From Deltaproteobacteria bacterium (GTDB lineage Bacteria; Desulfobacterota; UBA8473), in assembly GCA_030643245.1 (NCBI GenBank), contig DAOWME010000089.1:1-10620 (forward strand): a DNA stretch of 10,620 nucleotides, in the 5' to 3' direction. A program made the translations under genes and the position numbers. Each line of letters opens with the position of its first letter. The first letter of the stretch is position 1. The notes beneath the pieces are model-generated. The model did not search any database. It saw only the letters and a list, made by a program, of their open reading frames with translations, and was not told where the DNA came from. Below, piece after piece: positions 1-6,517 of this stretch.

Positions 1-1039
1 GACAAGTCCAAACCCTTTGGTAGGGGCCGTGGTAGTCAAAGAGGGCAAGATAGTTGGGAGAGGGTTCCATCAAAAGGCAGGGGAGCCTCATGCTGAGGTT
101 AATGCCCTCAATGATGCAAGTGAAAAAGCCCGAGGGGCAGATCTGTTCGTTAACCTGGAACCATGTAACCATTATGGGAGGACTCCTCCATGTACTCGGA
201 TGATTATTGACAGCGGAATAAAAAGAGTGCTTTTGGGGATGGTTGATCCGAATGAAGTGGTGGCAGGCAAGGGGCTGCAATCTTTGAGGGACAGTGGAAT
301 AGAGGTTAAGACAGGTATACTTGGAGATGAGTGTCAGAGGTTAAATGAGGTATATGTAAAATATATTACTGAAAAGAGACCGTTTGTAATCCTAAAATCA
401 GCGGCGAGTTTAGATGGGAAGATAGCCACAAGGATTGGAGATACTCAATGGATCACTAATGAAAGGTCCAGGGGTTTTACACATAGGTTGCGGAACGAGG
501 TTGACGGTATCTTGGTGGGGATCGGCACGATTGAGGCAGATGATCCCAGTCTTACCACCCGTTTAAGTGGGGGGAAGGGCAAAGACCCCGTAAGGGTGGT
601 CGTTGACAGCAAATTGAGGGTACCGCTCAAAGCAAAGGTCTTGAAGCATGAATCCAAGGCAGGGACCATTATTGCCGCTACCGAAGCTGCTGACATGAGA
701 AAGGTAGAGGAATTGGAGAAATTGGGAGCGAAGGTGCTCATTCTCCCATCAAAGGATGACAAGGTTGATTTGGAAGAGCTTATGTATGCGCTTGGTAAAC
801 TGGAGATTACGAGCCTTCTTGTCGAGGGCGGTGGTGAAATAAACGCCTCTTCACTTAGTTGCGGAATTGTTGACAAAGTTCTGTTCTTTTATGCTCCCAA
901 GATCATCGGAGGGATAGGTGCTGTAAACCTGGTAGGTGGCAAGGGTATAGAGAGACTTTGTGATGCGGTTAATCTTAAGGATATTAAGGTCAGAAGATTC
1001 GGAGATGACATCCTGGTTGAAGGATATGTGTGTAAATAA
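1..1039 (+). CDS. ribD: RibD, bifunctional pyrimidine deaminase/reductase of riboflavin synthesis (5' end cut by window)
   Basis: RibD deaminates the pyrimidine product of GTP cyclohydrolase II and then reduces its ribosyl side chain with NADPH, in the cytoplasm. The N-terminal zinc deaminase domain shows HAEVNAL (about nt 89-109) and PCNHYGRTPPC (about 161-193), which supply the zinc His and two Cys. The C-terminal reductase domain starts near nt 370 with RPFVILKSAASLDGKIA and contains LLVEGGGEIN near the end. The open frame runs to the left edge as TSPNPLVGAVVV, the conserved start of the deaminase fold, so the TTG at 17 is an internal Leu and roughly 20-35 N-terminal residues lie outside the window. 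The stop TAA is at 1037-1039, 9 bp before ribE, consistent with one operon. Confidence 0.96.
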   Translation, partial: TSPNPLVGAVVVKEGKIVGRGFHQKAGEPHAEVNALNDASEKARGADLFVNLEPCNHYGRTPPCTRMIIDSGIKRVLLGMVDPNEVVAGKGLQSLRDSGIEVKTGILGDECQRLNEVYVKYITEKRPFVILKSAASLDGKIATRIGDTQWITNERSRGFTHRLRNEVDGILVGIGTIEADDPSLTTRLSGGKGKDPVRVVVDSKLRVPLKAKVLKHESKAGTIIAATEAADMRKVEELEKLGAKVLILPSKDDKVDLEELMYALGKLEITSLLVEGGGEINASSLSCGIVDKVLFFYAPKIIGGIGAVNLVGGKGIERLCDAVNLKDIKVRRFGDDILVEGYVCK

Positions 1040-1048
1040 TGGAGTGAC

Positions 1049-1702
1049 ATGTTTACCGGATTGATAGAAAACGTAGGTACCATAAAGAAGGTTGACAAGA
1101 AAGGCAACTTTGTGAGTCTCCTTATAGGTTGTAACTTGGATTTGACTGGAACGAGAATTGGTGATAGTATCGCTATCGATGGGGTTTGTTTAACGGTTGT
1201 GGAGTTTTCTGCCAAGTGGTTTAGTGTGGAGGTTTCACCTGAGACTTTACACAGATCCAATCTCAGGGAGATGATGGAAGGGCGAAAGGTAAACCTGGAA
1301 AGGGCTTTGCGCCTTTCCGACCGGTTGGGAGGTCACATTGTCCTGGGTCATGCGGACGGTATCGGAAAAATAAAGGAAGTCTCCAGGGATGTAGATTCCA
1401 TAAATATAAGCGTTTCAGCCCCTGAACAGATAATGAAATATGTTATCAAGAAAGGTTCTGTAGCGATAGATGGTATCAGTTTAACGGTGAATGAGTGTAG
1501 TAAGAAGGAATTCGGCATAACGATCATACCCCATACTGCTAGTCATACAACCTTGTGTGAAAAGAATGTTGGGGATAGTGTAAACATTGAAAATGACATC
1601 ATTGGAAAGTATGTGGAGAGGTTCCTTATTAAGGGGTCGGTCAAGGAAGAAGGGTATGGTGACATCAGTATGGAATTCCTCAGCAAACACGGGTTCATTT
1701 GA
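1049..1702 (+). CDS. ribE: Riboflavin synthase, alpha chain
   Basis: Dismutates two molecules of 6,7-dimethyl-8-ribityllumazine to riboflavin plus the pyrimidine precursor, the last step of the pathway. The protein is 217 aa, normal for the family, and begins with the signature MFTGLIE. It has the expected internal duplication of two lumazine-binding domains: GDSIAIDGVCLTV at residues 38-50 and GSVAIDGISLTVNE at 136-149, with GGHIVLGHADG at 94-104 and PHTASHTTL at 161-169 as the corresponding ligand-site segments. GGAG lies a few bases before the ATG, a good ribosome-binding site. It sits between ribD and ribBA with short gaps. Some groups use the symbol ribC for this gene. Confidence 0.97.
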   Translation: MFTGLIENVGTIKKVDKKGNFVSLLIGCNLDLTGTRIGDSIAIDGVCLTVVEFSAKWFSVEVSPETLHRSNLREMMEGRKVNLERALRLSDRLGGHIVLGHADGIGKIKEVSRDVDSINISVSAPEQIMKYVIKKGSVAIDGISLTVNECSKKEFGITIIPHTASHTTLCEKNVGDSVNIENDIIGKYVERFLIKGSVKEEGYGDISMEFLSKHGFI

Positions 1703-1717
1703 GATAAAGCGTACGTT

Positions 1718-1753
1718 ATGAAAAAAAAAGGGTGGTGGGCTAAATGGCATTGA
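1718..1753 (+). other. Tiny 11-codon ORF overlapping the ribBA start
   Basis: ATG at 1718 opens a frame encoding MKKKGWWAKWH, ending in TGA at 1751-1753, so it runs through the A9 tract and the ribBA ribosome-binding region and overlaps the first codons of ribBA in another frame. It could be a chance ORF, or a leader whose translation influences ribBA initiation. No good Shine-Dalgarno sequence is visible before it. Low confidence that it is translated. Confidence 0.15.
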
Positions 1754-2949
1754 GCGCTATCAAAGACGCAATTGAAGACATGAAGCACGGCAGGATGATA
1801 ATCCTTGTTGATGATGAGGACCGGGAAAATGAAGGAGACTTGGTGATAGCAGCGGATAAAACAACCCCTGAAGCCATTAACTTCATGGCAACATATGGAA
1901 GGGGACTTGTCTGCCTTACCTTAACTGAGGAAAGGGCAGAGGGATTAGACCTTTTCCCTATGGTGAGTAATAATACCGCTTCTTTTAACACGGCATTTAC
2001 GGTTTCCGTTGACGCGAGGTATGGGACTACTACCGGCATATCTGCCGGTGATAGGGCGAGGACGATTTTGACCGCTATTGACGAAAAGAGTGTGCCGGGG
2101 GACTTACTCCGACCCGGCCATATCTTTCCGATAATTGCCAGAAAGGGAGGCGTGCTTGTGCGGACCGGCCAGACAGAAGGTTCGGTAGATTTGGCCAGGC
2201 TGTCTGGTCTGAAAGAGGCTGGTGTAATATGCGAGATAATGAAAGACGACGGAACCATGGCAAGGATGCCGGACCTCGAGATCTTTGCGGAAAAACACGG
2301 TCTGAGGATTGTCACGATTGCAGACTTGATTGAATATCGATTGCAGACTGAGTCTCTCGTTAGAAGGGTAACAGAAACCCTTATACCCACTATCTACGGG
2401 GGAGACTTCAAGGCTATCGCTTACGAGAATGATGTGGATAACCATCAACACCTTGCCCTTGTGAAAGGGGATATCAATCCGGAAGATGAGGTTTTGGTCA
2501 GGGTTCACTCAGAGTGCTTGACGGGTGATGTCTTCGGTTCCATGAGGTGTGACTGTGGCGAACAACTCCATGCCGCCATGAGGATGATTGAGGAGGAAGG
2601 CAAGGGTATCATCGTTTACATGCATCAAGAAGGAAGGGGCATCGGCCTATTCAACAAACTTAAGGCATATGAACTCCAGGATCAGGGTTTAGATACTGTC
2701 GAGGCAAATGAGAAGCTTGGCTTTAAGGCCGATCTCAGAGATTATGGGGTGGGGGCACAGATCCTTCGGGATCTGGGGGTAAGAAAAATGAAACAGATGA
2801 CCAACAACCCTAAAAAGATCAAGGGTATAGAAGGATACGGACTCGTAGTTACAGAGAGGGTATCCATTGAGATTAAGCCTAATGAGAATAATATCAGGTA
2901 CTTGGAAACAAAAAAGAAGAAAATGGGACATATCTTAAACATGATGTGA
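1744..2949 (+). CDS. ribBA: RibBA, DHBP synthase / GTP cyclohydrolase II fusion
   Basis: Supplies both entry substrates of riboflavin synthesis: 3,4-dihydroxy-2-butanone 4-phosphate from ribulose 5-phosphate (N-terminal RibB) and the diaminopyrimidine from GTP (C-terminal RibA). RibB (about residues 1-200) has DDEDRENEGD at 23-32, and RPGHIFPI at 123-130. RibA (about 205-401) has the zinc cysteines in SECLTGDVFGSMRCDCGE (C258, C269, C271), HQEGRGIGL at 294-302 and TNNPKK at 353-358. Both halves keep their catalytic motifs, so the protein should be bifunctional; 401 aa is the usual fusion length and the KMGHIL tail is typical. The start at 1744 follows a G-rich stretch (GGGTGGTGGG) and a run of nine A. 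No ribH follows; the next 415 bp are gene-free. Confidence 0.97.
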   Translation: MALSAIKDAIEDMKHGRMIILVDDEDRENEGDLVIAADKTTPEAINFMATYGRGLVCLTLTEERAEGLDLFPMVSNNTASFNTAFTVSVDARYGTTTGISAGDRARTILTAIDEKSVPGDLLRPGHIFPIIARKGGVLVRTGQTEGSVDLARLSGLKEAGVICEIMKDDGTMARMPDLEIFAEKHGLRIVTIADLIEYRLQTESLVRRVTETLIPTIYGGDFKAIAYENDVDNHQHLALVKGDINPEDEVLVRVHSECLTGDVFGSMRCDCGEQLHAAMRMIEEEGKGIIVYMHQEGRGIGLFNKLKAYELQDQGLDTVEANEKLGFKADLRDYGVGAQILRDLGVRKMKQMTNNPKKIKGIEGYGLVVTERVSIEIKPNENNIRYLETKKKKMGHILNMM

Positions 2950-3015
2950 GTAACCTGAGGAAACACCATAAATTACGACCTGTGGAGTTGGGCAGTTTTA
3001 CCGCTTGCCAGCTAC
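2950..3015. other. Spacer after ribBA, no recognisable feature
   Basis: This stretch after the ribBA stop holds no ORF I recognise, no ribH start and no GC-rich stem followed by a T-run. It leads straight into the palindromic DNA of the convergent junction with murF. Together with 3016-3364 it makes a 415-bp gene-free interval. Confidence 0.5.
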
Positions 3016-3139
3016 TTATTTCATTTGCTTGTTATGAACTACAATCTGGCATAAGGCTGTATGTGTAAAGGGATGACAAGTCTCGTATGTATATTTGGAT
3101 GTTGGCCAGGTCCTTACGTATAACAAGCAAACGAAAAAA
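3016..3139. repeat. Imperfect long palindrome (12-bp perfect outer arms)
   Basis: TTTGCTTGTTAT at 3024-3035 is exactly complementary to ATAACAAGCAAA at 3120-3131. The inner pair CTGGC (3046-3050) and GCCAG (3105-3109) falls on the same symmetry axis (about 3077.5), and further matched bases extend outward to about 3016/3139 into an A-run (3134-3139). This makes one imperfect stem-loop of about 124 nt in the 3' region of the rib operon. It could be a decayed small mobile element, a structured 3' end of the rib transcript, or, less likely, a remnant of an integron cassette border. No second copy is seen in the window. Confidence 0.5.
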
Positions 3140-3150
3140 CCAGCCGGCGC

Positions 3151-3363
3151 TTAAGGGACGAGGCCGAAATAACTTCCTCAAGTCGGCGCTCAGATTTAGG
3201 TTAGATTTGTTCGATCTGAAAGCGCAAAACCGCAGGAATAGTCCGACCTATTTCGAGGATTTTGTGCTTGAAGATCGGTCAAAGCCTGTCCTCGACCCCG
3301 ATCGGGGGATGGCCTGAAGATGAGATGCACAAATGGGGAAGTTATTTCAGCCTCGTCCCTTAA
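3151..3363. repeat. 213-bp MITE-like palindromic element with 30-bp terminal inverted repeats
   Basis: The left end 3151-3180 (starting TTAAGGGACGAGG) and the right end 3334-3363 (finishing CCTCGTCCCTTAA) are inverted copies matching at 28 of 30 positions. There is no ORF of credible protein character. The left half (3151-3256) contains its own hairpin: GTCGG (3182-3186) with CCGAC (3243-3247), and CAGAT with ATCTG inside it. The right half (3257-3363) contains another: TTTGTGC (3261-3267) with GCACAAA (3327-3333), centred near the palindrome CCCCGATCGGGG. The right half recurs exactly at 10448-10553. The element ends one base before the murF stop triplet and lies between convergent transcription units, so it may also act as a bidirectional terminator. 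Mobility is an inference: no transposase is present. Confidence 0.7.
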
Positions 3364-3364
3364 C

Positions 3365-4756
3365 TCAAAGTTCCTCTACGATTCGCTCCATTCTCATGGC
3401 CCTCGAACCCTTGATCAAGATACGGTCCCCTTTACGGATAATACCTCTCAGCTTTGATACCACCGTTTGATGATCGGTTTCCATATATATCTTTTCTTCA
3501 TTCATGCCCGTTTGAGAAGCACCCATGGCAAAGTCTGCGGCGTTCTCCCCCAATGTGAACAGATAGTCCACCCCCAGGCCGGAAACCAGTCCGCCGATGC
3601 GAATATGGGCGGGCCGGGTAAACGTTCCTAACTCCAACATATCTCCTAGGACTGCTATTGTTCTCCCATCTCCTTCAAACCCCACCAAGGTTCGCAGGGC
3701 TTCCTCCGCAGAATTTGGGTTTGAGTTATAGGTATCGTTTACAATTATGTATCCATCTGAATCCATTACCTCCATACGTCCGGGCAGGTGTTCAAACTCC
3801 TCCAACCCTGCCTTAATGACCTCCAGATCCACGCCAAGGGCCTGGGCAACCCCGGCAGCTGCCATAGCGTTATACACATTGAAGCCCCCGTACACAGGCA
3901 GATCGACATCAACATCTCCACCCCTGTTTGAAAGCCGAAACTTTACGGTACCTGCATCGGATATTGAGACATCCCTTGCCACGAGATCAGCCGCTCTGGT
4001 CATACCAAAATGGATCTTTTTGCATTTACATTTACCAGCGGCTCTACGAACCCTGGGATCGTCTTCATTTATTACGGCAACGCCGTCTCCCCTAAGAGCC
4101 TTGAAAAGATCCCCCTTTTCTTCCGCCACCTCTTCCACACTCCTGAGACCCTCAAGGTGTGTCTCCCCTACATTGGTTATAACAGCTACATCCGGTTCAG
4201 AAATCTCGGCCAGCCTCTTTATCTCAAACCTGGTGTTTGTACCCATTTCCAGAACAGCGACATCATATCTCTCCCTGAGCCTTAACAAGGTCAGGGGAAG
4301 ACCCACCAGGTTATTGAAATTTCCTTCTGTCTTCAAAGTGTTGAACAGAATTCCCAGGATACTTCCAATCATCTCTTTGGTGGTAGTCTTTCCATTGCTA
4401 CCTGTAACACCAACAATCTTAACACGGTGTTTCATCCTCCAGGAACGGGCAAGATCACCCAGGGACCTCAACGGGTCTTCAACTGCTATGACCGTTCTTT
4501 TGTCATCCCGTCTTTGATCTATTGGAAAGTCTCCCCTCACTATTGCCCCATGGGCACCCTTCTCAAATGCTTGGGAGACAAACCAGTGTCCGTCGAAGCG
4601 CTCTCCCTTAAGGGCCAGGAAGAGTTCCCCTGACCCAATAGTCCGAGAATCGGTCGAGATTTCCTTGAAGGTGGATGAAAATGATCCCTGAAGAAGCCTG
4701 CCTCCGGTGATCTCCACGATTTCAGCTGCTGAGAATTTGTAATCGGACTCATCCAT
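3365..4756 (-). CDS. murF: MurF, UDP-MurNAc-tripeptide:D-Ala-D-Ala ligase
   Basis: Cytoplasmic ATP-dependent ligase that adds D-Ala-D-Ala to UDP-MurNAc-tripeptide to complete the pentapeptide precursor of peptidoglycan. The 463-aa protein has the Mur ligase order: N-terminal substrate domain (about 1-110), central ATPase with the P-loop GVTGSNGKTTT at 116-126, EMGTNTRFEIKRL at 170-182, TNVGETHLEG at 194-203, then the C-terminal domain with NDTYNSNPNSAEEAL at 340-354 (typical of MurF) and GDMLELG at 371-377; KGSRAMRME at 449-457 closes it. The ATG at 4754-4756 lies inside the end of murE (ATGGATGA, 8-bp overlap), implying translational coupling. It is the last dcw gene here; mraY does not follow and a repeat element abuts the stop codon. 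Confidence 0.96.
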   Translation of the reverse strand: MDESDYKFSAAEIVEITGGRLLQGSFSSTFKEISTDSRTIGSGELFLALKGERFDGHWFVSQAFEKGAHGAIVRGDFPIDQRRDDKRTVIAVEDPLRSLGDLARSWRMKHRVKIVGVTGSNGKTTTKEMIGSILGILFNTLKTEGNFNNLVGLPLTLLRLRERYDVAVLEMGTNTRFEIKRLAEISEPDVAVITNVGETHLEGLRSVEEVAEEKGDLFKALRGDGVAVINEDDPRVRRAAGKCKCKKIHFGMTRAADLVARDVSISDAGTVKFRLSNRGGDVDVDLPVYGGFNVYNAMAAAGVAQALGVDLEVIKAGLEEFEHLPGRMEVMDSDGYIIVNDTYNSNPNSAEEALRTLVGFEGDGRTIAVLGDMLELGTFTRPAHIRIGGLVSGLGVDYLFTLGENAADFAMGASQTGMNEEKIYMETDHQTVVSKLRGIIRKGDRILIKGSRAMRMERIVEEL

Positions 4757-6302
4757 TGTGAAAGGGTACTCTCTTTCCTCTTTCTGCTATGGCGTTTCTC
4801 CCCACTTCTTTATCATCGAAGGGGCTCTTTCTATGCCCCAGAATCTGATAATCCTCATGGCCTTTTCCAGCGATCAGAACAGTGTCCTGAGGCCCTGCCA
4901 TACTAATGGCAAACCTTATTGCCTCACGGCGGTCGACAAAGGTTATGTATCCTTTCTGATAACAATTCAAGTTTGAATCGGTGGAAGAGTGTTCCCTTAT
5001 CCCCAACTTTTTAATCCCTTCTTCTATTTCCCGAATTATGACCATGGGATCTTCTGTTCGCGGGTTATCCGATGTTACTATGGTCAAGTCGCTGTATTTT
5101 CCGGATACAGCCCCCATAATGGGCCTTTTGAGCCTGTCCCGATCTCCACCGCATCCAAAAACCGTAAATATCTTCCCTGTTGAAAAGCGCTTCAAGGTTG
5201 TCAGGGTTCTTTCCAAGGCATCACTGGTGTGGGCATAGTCAACCACCACATTAATGCCCTCCCTGTTCCCTATCCTTTCAAATCTACCGGGAACCCGGTC
5301 CAGATTCTCTATCCCGGCCTTTATATGCTCTAATGATATGTTCTGGCTCACCCCCACGCCGGTAGCAGCCAGAATATTGTAAAGATTAAACTCTCCGATG
5401 AGAGGGGATCTTGCCTTGTAACTACCCACAGGAGTCTTAATCTCAGCAGATATGCCATTTAAAGAGAGATGCGCATTTTCAGGAAAAATGTGGGCCTTGT
5501 TTCTAACCCCGTAATAGACGATATTTGCGGTCGTGACCTTTGCAAGTCTCTTGCCCGAAGGATCATCCGTGTTTATTATGGCATGCGAGCCCCTTCCGTT
5601 GTTGCCTCCAGGCAGAAGCTCGTTGAAAAGCCTGCACTTGCAATTGAAGTAATGCTCCATGGTCTTGTGATAGTCCAGATGGTCTTGGGTGAAATTCGTA
5701 AATACGCCCGCATTAAACTGGATGGAATCCACCCGCTTCAAATCGAGTGCATGAGAAGAAACCTCCGCAACAACAGACGTGACCCCATCTTCCACCATCT
5801 CACTCAATATCCTCTGGAAGTCAAGGGACTCCGGTGTGGTTACGGATGCCGGGATTAATCTGTCCCCATAGCGATAGTTTATCGTACCTATGACCCCTGT
5901 CTTCAAACCTGCCGCTTTGAAGATAGACTCAATAAGATAGGCTGTGGTGGTTTTTCCGTTCGTGCCGGTAATACCTATCAATGTAACTTCAGAAGACGGA
6001 TGTCCATAAAACTGAGCAGAAATCTGAGCCAGCGCCAGCCTGGAATCCGGAACAGAGACCACGGTAACGCCTTCCCTCTCCTTTGGCGTATCCTCCACAA
6101 CAAGAACGGCAGCGCCTTTAGCAACGGCCTCGTCGATAAAACCATGGCCGTCAAACCTGCTTCCCGCTATGGCAACAAATAGAAAACCTCGATCTATCTC
6201 TTTTGAATTATACGAGATACCGGCCACATCTAATGATCTCTCTCCTATTACCTCTTTTTTCTCTATTGTTTCGATCAAATCATCGAGCTTCATTGAACAC
6301 AC
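4749..6302 (-). CDS. murE: MurE, UDP-MurNAc-L-Ala-D-Glu:meso-diaminopimelate ligase
   Basis: Adds the third stem residue to UDP-MurNAc-dipeptide in the cytoplasm. The P-loop GITGTNGKTTT is at residues 110-120, TTPESLD at 155-161, SSHALDLKRV at 182-191, and YHKTMEHYFNCKCRLF at 211-226 with K222 as the probable carbamylated lysine. DNPR at 412-415 is the known signature for meso-diaminopimelate rather than lysine, pointing to Gram-negative-type peptidoglycan. GKGHEDYQ at 479-486 is also typical. Numbering here uses GTG at 6300-6302; ATG at 6291-6293 (MKLDDLIE) is equally or more likely, giving 514 aa. Neither has a convincing Shine-Dalgarno sequence. The gap to ftsI is filled by a palindromic repeat; the gene overlaps murF by 8 bp. 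Confidence 0.95.
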   Translation of the reverse strand: MCSMKLDDLIETIEKKEVIGERSLDVAGISYNSKEIDRGFLFVAIAGSRFDGHGFIDEAVAKGAAVLVVEDTPKEREGVTVVSVPDSRLALAQISAQFYGHPSSEVTLIGITGTNGKTTTAYLIESIFKAAGLKTGVIGTINYRYGDRLIPASVTTPESLDFQRILSEMVEDGVTSVVAEVSSHALDLKRVDSIQFNAGVFTNFTQDHLDYHKTMEHYFNCKCRLFNELLPGGNNGRGSHAIINTDDPSGKRLAKVTTANIVYYGVRNKAHIFPENAHLSLNGISAEIKTPVGSYKARSPLIGEFNLYNILAATGVGVSQNISLEHIKAGIENLDRVPGRFERIGNREGINVVVDYAHTSDALERTLTTLKRFSTGKIFTVFGCGGDRDRLKRPIMGAVSGKYSDLTIVTSDNPRTEDPMVIIREIEEGIKKLGIREHSSTDSNLNCYQKGYITFVDRREAIRFAISMAGPQDTVLIAGKGHEDYQILGHRKSPFDDKEVGRNAIAERGKRVPFHNG

Positions 6303-6472
6303 GTCTTCATCATAAAGGATGAGCTAGTTTCCACCCAGAAATGGCCCTTTCCCCCCTGAGCTGCGTTATCCTCCGGTTTCCGCCTGCGGCGTACGATCAT
6401 GTACGCCTCGGCGCAAACCGTCGTGCGGCCTTGCTCAGAGAAGATATTGCTCATTTCTGAATTGGAAACCAA
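6290..6472 (-). other. 60-codon frame through repeat element, ending at the murE ATG
   Basis: A frame opening with TTG at 6472 (or ATG at 6454) reads through the palindromic element and stops with TGA at 6290-6292, overlapping the murE ATG (6291-6293) as ATGA. The product is rich in Arg/Lys and resembles no family I know; its sequence is what the palindrome happens to encode. It is probably not a functional protein, but ribosomes finishing it would be placed on the murE start, which lacks a clear ribosome-binding site. Recorded as a possible coupling ORF only. Confidence 0.15.
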
Positions 6473-6475
6473 CTC
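6321..6475. repeat. 155-bp palindromic element between ftsI and murE (family 2)
   Basis: The ends are imperfect inverted repeats: 6321-6343 (GAGCTAGTTTCCA, then CAGAAATG) pairs with 6452-6475, with one bulged base. Inside, CTGAGC (6356-6361) pairs with GCTCAG (6433-6438), the arms CGGTTT/AAACCG follow, and the tip is GGCGTAC (6388-6394) with GTACGCC (6401-6407) around a 6-base loop. All pairs share one axis, so the whole element can fold into a single long stem. The first 50 bases from 6324 recur at 10571-10620 with 46 of 50 identical. It carries no transposase, so it is best called a MITE- or REP-like repeat; the mechanism of spread is unknown. Confidence 0.7.
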
Positions 6476-6514
6476 GTGCCCATTCTCTCATGAAGTCCAT
6501 TTATGGATGGGCAC
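6476..6514 (-). terminator. Hairpin just after the ftsI stop codon (possible weak terminator or processing site)
   Basis: GTGCCCA (6476-6482) and TGGGCAC (6508-6514) form a perfect 7-bp stem whose loop contains a second possible small stem, TCCAT/ATGGA (6496-6507). It begins three bases after the ftsI stop (TAG at 6518-6520, read leftward) and directly abuts the palindromic element. There is no U-run downstream on the - strand, so classical intrinsic termination is doubtful; an RNA-stability or processing role is equally possible. Confidence 0.3.
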
Positions 6515-6517
6515 AAG

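Noticed and set aside
17..1039. ribD as a complete gene starting at TTG 17
   Set aside because: The frame is open to the left edge and reads TSPNPL before VGAVVV, the conserved RibD start region, so 17 is an internal Leu codon.
3016..3256. Integron cassette with attC site
   Set aside because: Core-like GTTATG and ATAAC boxes occur in the wrong relative order for one attC, no full paired site can be assembled, and no integrase or cassette ORF is present.
3087..3317. 76-codon frame across the intergenic repeats
   Set aside because: It crosses two unrelated palindromic repeats; its end (SKPVLDPDRGMA) recurs in a frame antisense to mraZ only because the repeat recurs there.
3747..4517. 256-codon open frame on the + strand
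   Set aside because: It is antisense to murF, whose motifs are all intact; its Ser/Thr/Pro-rich product matches no family and is the usual mirror of a coding gene.
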